Assembly: GCA_013374505.1 (NCBI GenBank)
Contig: QENJ01000245.1
Coordinates: 1 to 8,363 of the forward strand
DNA from: Candidatus Methanophagaceae archaeon
Lineage (GTDB): Archaea > Halobacteriota > Syntropharchaeia > Alkanophagales > Methanospirareceae
Direction: 5' to 3'
DNA length: 8,363 bases
The position numbers were made by a program, and so were the translations under genes. The notes beneath the pieces were generated by a model. It did no database searches, was not told where the DNA came from, and worked only from the letters and a program-made list of their open reading frames with translations. This document shows positions 6,838-8,363 of this stretch, one piece after another; position 1 is the first letter of the stretch, and every line of letters starts with the position of its first letter.

Positions 6838-6866
6838 AAAGTTGCTGATACCACATTAGCGGCTTT
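6838..6866 (+). promoter_or_regulatory. 12-bp leader hairpin upstream of the small ORF
   Basis: AAAGTTGCTGAT (6838-6849) pairs with ATTAGCGGCTTT (6855-6866) around an ACCAC loop without a mismatch. Three of the twelve pairs are G-U in the + strand RNA (6842/6862, 6843/6861 and 6847/6857). These would be A-C mismatches in the opposite-strand transcript, so the structure favours the + strand message. It lies inside the predicted leader, about 20 bases after the likely start of transcription and seven bases before the Shine-Dalgarno. A role in translation control or message stability is inferred; no known riboswitch class was recognised. Confidence 0.6.
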
Positions 6867-6873
6867 AATAAAC

Positions 6874-6880
6874 AGGAGGG
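6874..6880 (+). promoter_or_regulatory. Strong Shine-Dalgarno deciding the small-ORF start
   Basis: AGGAGGG lies 11 bases before the ATG at 6892 and is the strongest ribosome-binding site in the window. The same frame is open further upstream, to 6763, but that part would begin before the TATA box, so this site fixes the start at 6892. Confidence 0.75.
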
Positions 6881-6891
6881 GATATTCAAGA

Positions 6892-7032
6892 ATGATTAAA
6901 AAAATAGTATTGTTAGAAGGAGAAACAGCGAAGAATAATTACGAGAAGAGTATAACCGGTAATCACGGTTTTGCTGTCTGTATTGGTGATATAGGGCAGA
7001 GTGTAGCAATTCATGAGGTGGCAAAGATATGA
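6892..7032 (+). CDS. Small protein of unknown function (46 residues)
   Basis: I do not recognise this protein. It begins with a basic, hydrophobic strand-like stretch MIKKIVLLEG, followed by a polar segment ETAKNNYEKSITGNHG and a second hydrophobic, Gly-containing stretch FAVCIGDIGQSVAIHEVAKI. There is one cysteine (residue 30) and two histidines (25 and 41). No membrane helix or signal peptide is evident, so it is probably soluble. Support for it being real is the combination of a near-consensus promoter, a leader hairpin, an AGGAGGG Shine-Dalgarno and a TGA stop overlapping the next gene's ATG (ATGA). It may be a small partner of the membrane protein, or a leader ORF whose translation controls it. 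The alternating-hydrophobic pattern could also be the remnant of a larger alpha/beta protein. Confidence 0.6.
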   Translation: MIKKIVLLEGETAKNNYEKSITGNHGFAVCIGDIGQSVAIHEVAKI

Positions 7033-7586
7033 GTGAAGAGGATCTTTATTTGGGTCGTGCTCCGTTGTCAATGGCAGCGGAGGGTATTATAGCACTTTTT
7101 ATCGGTGCTTTGATTTTAGCTTGGCCGGGAATGACTCTGGTTACGCTAACCTGGATTGTCGGCCTATTTGCACTTCTGGCAGGAATATGCGCACTTATCG
7201 CTCTGATTGGAGCGCGGAAATTGCAACGCGGAGTTCTAGCAGTCACGGGACTGAGCGGTATTATATTAGGGTGCATCTTCCTTGCATGGCCGATGGGTAC
7301 TACTGCGGTACTACTTTGGTTTCTAATGATATGGCTAGTGCTTTACGGTATATTCAGGATTGTGCACGCCGTTCGGCAACCGCCGGAAGATCGTAGTAAA
7401 TGGATAGACATTGGTATTGGGCTTATTTCGATAGTCGTCGGTGTGCTAATGATCGCTCTCCCGGTACTAGAAGGCTTGGAAGTTCTGGCCTTGCTATTGG
7501 GGATCTATGCGGTTATCACAGGCATATTACTCCTCTCTCTCGCCTGGACTGAATGGAACAAGCGTAAGCACATGCACAACGAGTAG
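7029..7586 (+). CDS. HdeD/DUF308-family integral membrane protein
   Basis: A 185-residue protein with six hydrophobic helices (about 15-33, 38-60, 68-88, 92-114, 127-146 and 150-173) and short polar ends. The helices form three tandem hairpins, each with a Gly-rich first helix and a turn after a WP or LP: LILAWPG at 28-34, FLAWPMG at 84-90 and MIALPVL at 141-147. This is the usual layout of the HdeD/DUF308 family. E. coli HdeD is linked to acid resistance, but the molecular function is unknown and archaeal members should not be assumed to share it. The N-terminus (MSEEDLYLGR) is soluble and acidic, and the C-terminus is basic and His-rich (WNKRKHMHNE). The ATG overlaps the stop of the small upstream ORF, so its translation probably depends on that ORF. 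A strong terminator follows. Confidence 0.85.
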   Translation: MSEEDLYLGRAPLSMAAEGIIALFIGALILAWPGMTLVTLTWIVGLFALLAGICALIALIGARKLQRGVLAVTGLSGIILGCIFLAWPMGTTAVLLWFLMIWLVLYGIFRIVHAVRQPPEDRSKWIDIGIGLISIVVGVLMIALPVLEGLEVLALLLGIYAVITGILLLSLAWTEWNKRKHMHNE

Positions 7587-7629
7587 CACAGAGCAACGAA
7601 TAACAGTAATTCCAAGCTAGATAACAGAA

Positions 7630-7679
7630 GGAAGGGGTAAGTACAAATAAACTTGTGCCCCTTCCCAAACTTTTTTTTT
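7630..7679 (+). terminator. Hairpin plus T9 terminator after the HdeD-like gene
   Basis: GGAAGGGG (7630-7637) pairs perfectly with CCCCTTCC (7658-7665), and AAGT/ACTT (7639-7642/7651-7654) can extend the stem inward. After five bases comes a run of nine T (7671-7679). The T-run is on the + strand, so it ends the small ORF-HdeD transcript, about 45 bases past the stop. Confidence 0.85.
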
Positions 7680-7753
7680 GCTAACCACAAGATAGATGTT
7701 TCATTTTCCCATTCTGTGCTAATTTTGTGTAATCGGTGATTCCACAGAAATAC

Positions 7754-8362
7754 CTATTTTAGCTGACCACGTCGTGCAATAGAAATTAACAGCCAAATAC
7801 CTATTACCAGCGCTACAAAAAAGAAGGCGGTACTAACCGGTATCCCCCCCACTCTATGCGGTATCGCAGAAAGAGAAATAAGAGCTGAAGCGACCAGGAA
7901 AGCAGCCATAATAAGTGCAAATGATATTCGGTCGGTAATCCTTTCGAGAGTCTCAGTCAAAGGTTCAAGACCAGAGACCTCAAACTTAACCTTTCCCTCT
8001 CCCCGTTTCACCAGTGTCAGTAGATCATTCAACGTGTATGGCAGGTCAAGCATTAGCTTGCCTACTTCCAGAGCCGAGCTAGATATTTCTTTGATTGCCC
8101 TTTTCGGATCCATACGCTCCACGGCCAACTGCTCTGCGTACGGTTTGGCTTGTGCCATCACATTAAGGTCCGGGTCCACTTCCGCGCACACGCCTTGTAT
8201 GGACGACATGGCTTTTCCGAGTAAGTAGAAGTCACGTGGTCCTTTCAGGTCATACGCAGTAATCAAATCCGAAATCTCACCAAGGAAAGCACCTAAGTCA
8301 AAATCTTCTAAGGTAGAACCAAAGGCATACCGTTTGATAAGTTCAGCAATATCCGATTCTAA
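7754..8362 (-). CDS. AarF/ABC1/UbiB-family kinase-like protein, C-terminal part (5' end outside window)
   Basis: The frame stays open to the window edge, so only the last 202 residues are seen; the TTG at 8266 is an internal Leu codon, not a start. The kinase-like catalytic domain is missing from view. What remains matches the family's C-terminal region: RDFYLLGKAMSSIQGVCAEVDPDLNV, where a Gly and an Asp-Pro are conserved, then AKPYAEQLAVERMDP, an amphipathic helical stretch with LPYTLNDLL, and finally two membrane helices (around ISFALIMAAFLVASALI and PVSTAFFFVALVIGIWLLI) ending in a short basic tail. Bacterial and mitochondrial members (UbiB, COQ8) support quinone synthesis at the membrane; archaeal members have no settled role and may act in quinone or prenyl-lipid metabolism. 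It converges on the HdeD-like gene with the terminator between them. No dedicated T-rich terminator is obvious on its own side. Confidence 0.88.
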   Translation of the reverse strand, partial: LESDIAELIKRYAFGSTLEDFDLGAFLGEISDLITAYDLKGPRDFYLLGKAMSSIQGVCAEVDPDLNVMAQAKPYAEQLAVERMDPKRAIKEISSSALEVGKLMLDLPYTLNDLLTLVKRGEGKVKFEVSGLEPLTETLERITDRISFALIMAAFLVASALISLSAIPHRVGGIPVSTAFFFVALVIGIWLLISIARRGQLK

Positions 8363-8363
8363 C

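Noticed and set aside
6838..6866. Leader hairpin as a C/D-box RNA or tRNA-like element
   Set aside because: A CTGA is present, but no C box is positioned with it, and there is no cloverleaf or tRNA consensus.
6763..6891. Upstream extension of the 46-residue ORF
   Set aside because: It would start before the TATA box; the AGGAGGG site supports the ATG at 6892.
7712..7749. Inverted repeat TTCTGTG/CACAGAA as a terminator for the AarF-like gene
   Set aside because: Only seven pairs with a 24-base loop and no T-run on the minus strand; it could be chance.

Overview
The window looks like archaeal chromosomal DNA, most likely from a euryarchaeon of the methanogen/ANME-type lineages (the lineage is an inference). 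Evidence includes an Sm-like (Lsm) RNA-binding protein gene, an archaeal-type HTH regulator with a Cro/C1 helix-turn-helix in its middle, a textbook purine-rich BRE plus TATA box near 6781-6797, short leaders, and a mixture of weak and strong Shine-Dalgarno sites. Genes are tightly packed, often with 4-base ATGA or slightly longer overlaps. Most genes are housekeeping or transport genes.

Region 1 (1-2803, + strand) is the phosphate-uptake operon: the 3' part of pstC, then pstA and pstB, then phoU. PstC and PstA form the membrane channel, PstB is the ATPase and PhoU is the regulator. The binding protein PstS is not in the window and is probably upstream. phoU carries an in-frame TAA at codon 57, so it is annotated as broken, pending confirmation of the base. 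A hairpin with a GCAA tetraloop lies between phoU and the convergent pyrC.

Region 2 (2892-4208, - strand) is pyrC (dihydroorotase, pyrimidine synthesis). It is divergent from region 3 (4257-6699, + strand), an operon of an Lsm protein, proC (proline synthesis), an archaeal HTH regulator and purE (purine synthesis). The first three genes overlap one another, and purE follows one base after the regulator with a good Shine-Dalgarno. A near-palindromic TTTTAAATAA sits in the divergent gap and could act as a TATA box in either direction.

Region 3 ends at a T-rich terminator. Region 4 (6781-7679, + strand) is a self-contained unit: a strong BRE/TATA promoter, a leader with a 12-bp hairpin that includes three G-U pairs, a strong Shine-Dalgarno, an unrecognised 46-codon ORF, and an overlapping HdeD/DUF308-type membrane protein, closed by a strong hairpin plus T9 terminator. 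The leader and small ORF are the least explained part of the window.

Region 5 (7754 to the end, - strand) is the C-terminal part of an AarF/ABC1/UbiB-family kinase-like protein with two terminal membrane helices. No mobile elements, CRISPR arrays, tRNA or rRNA genes were seen. No clearly new multi-gene system is evident.
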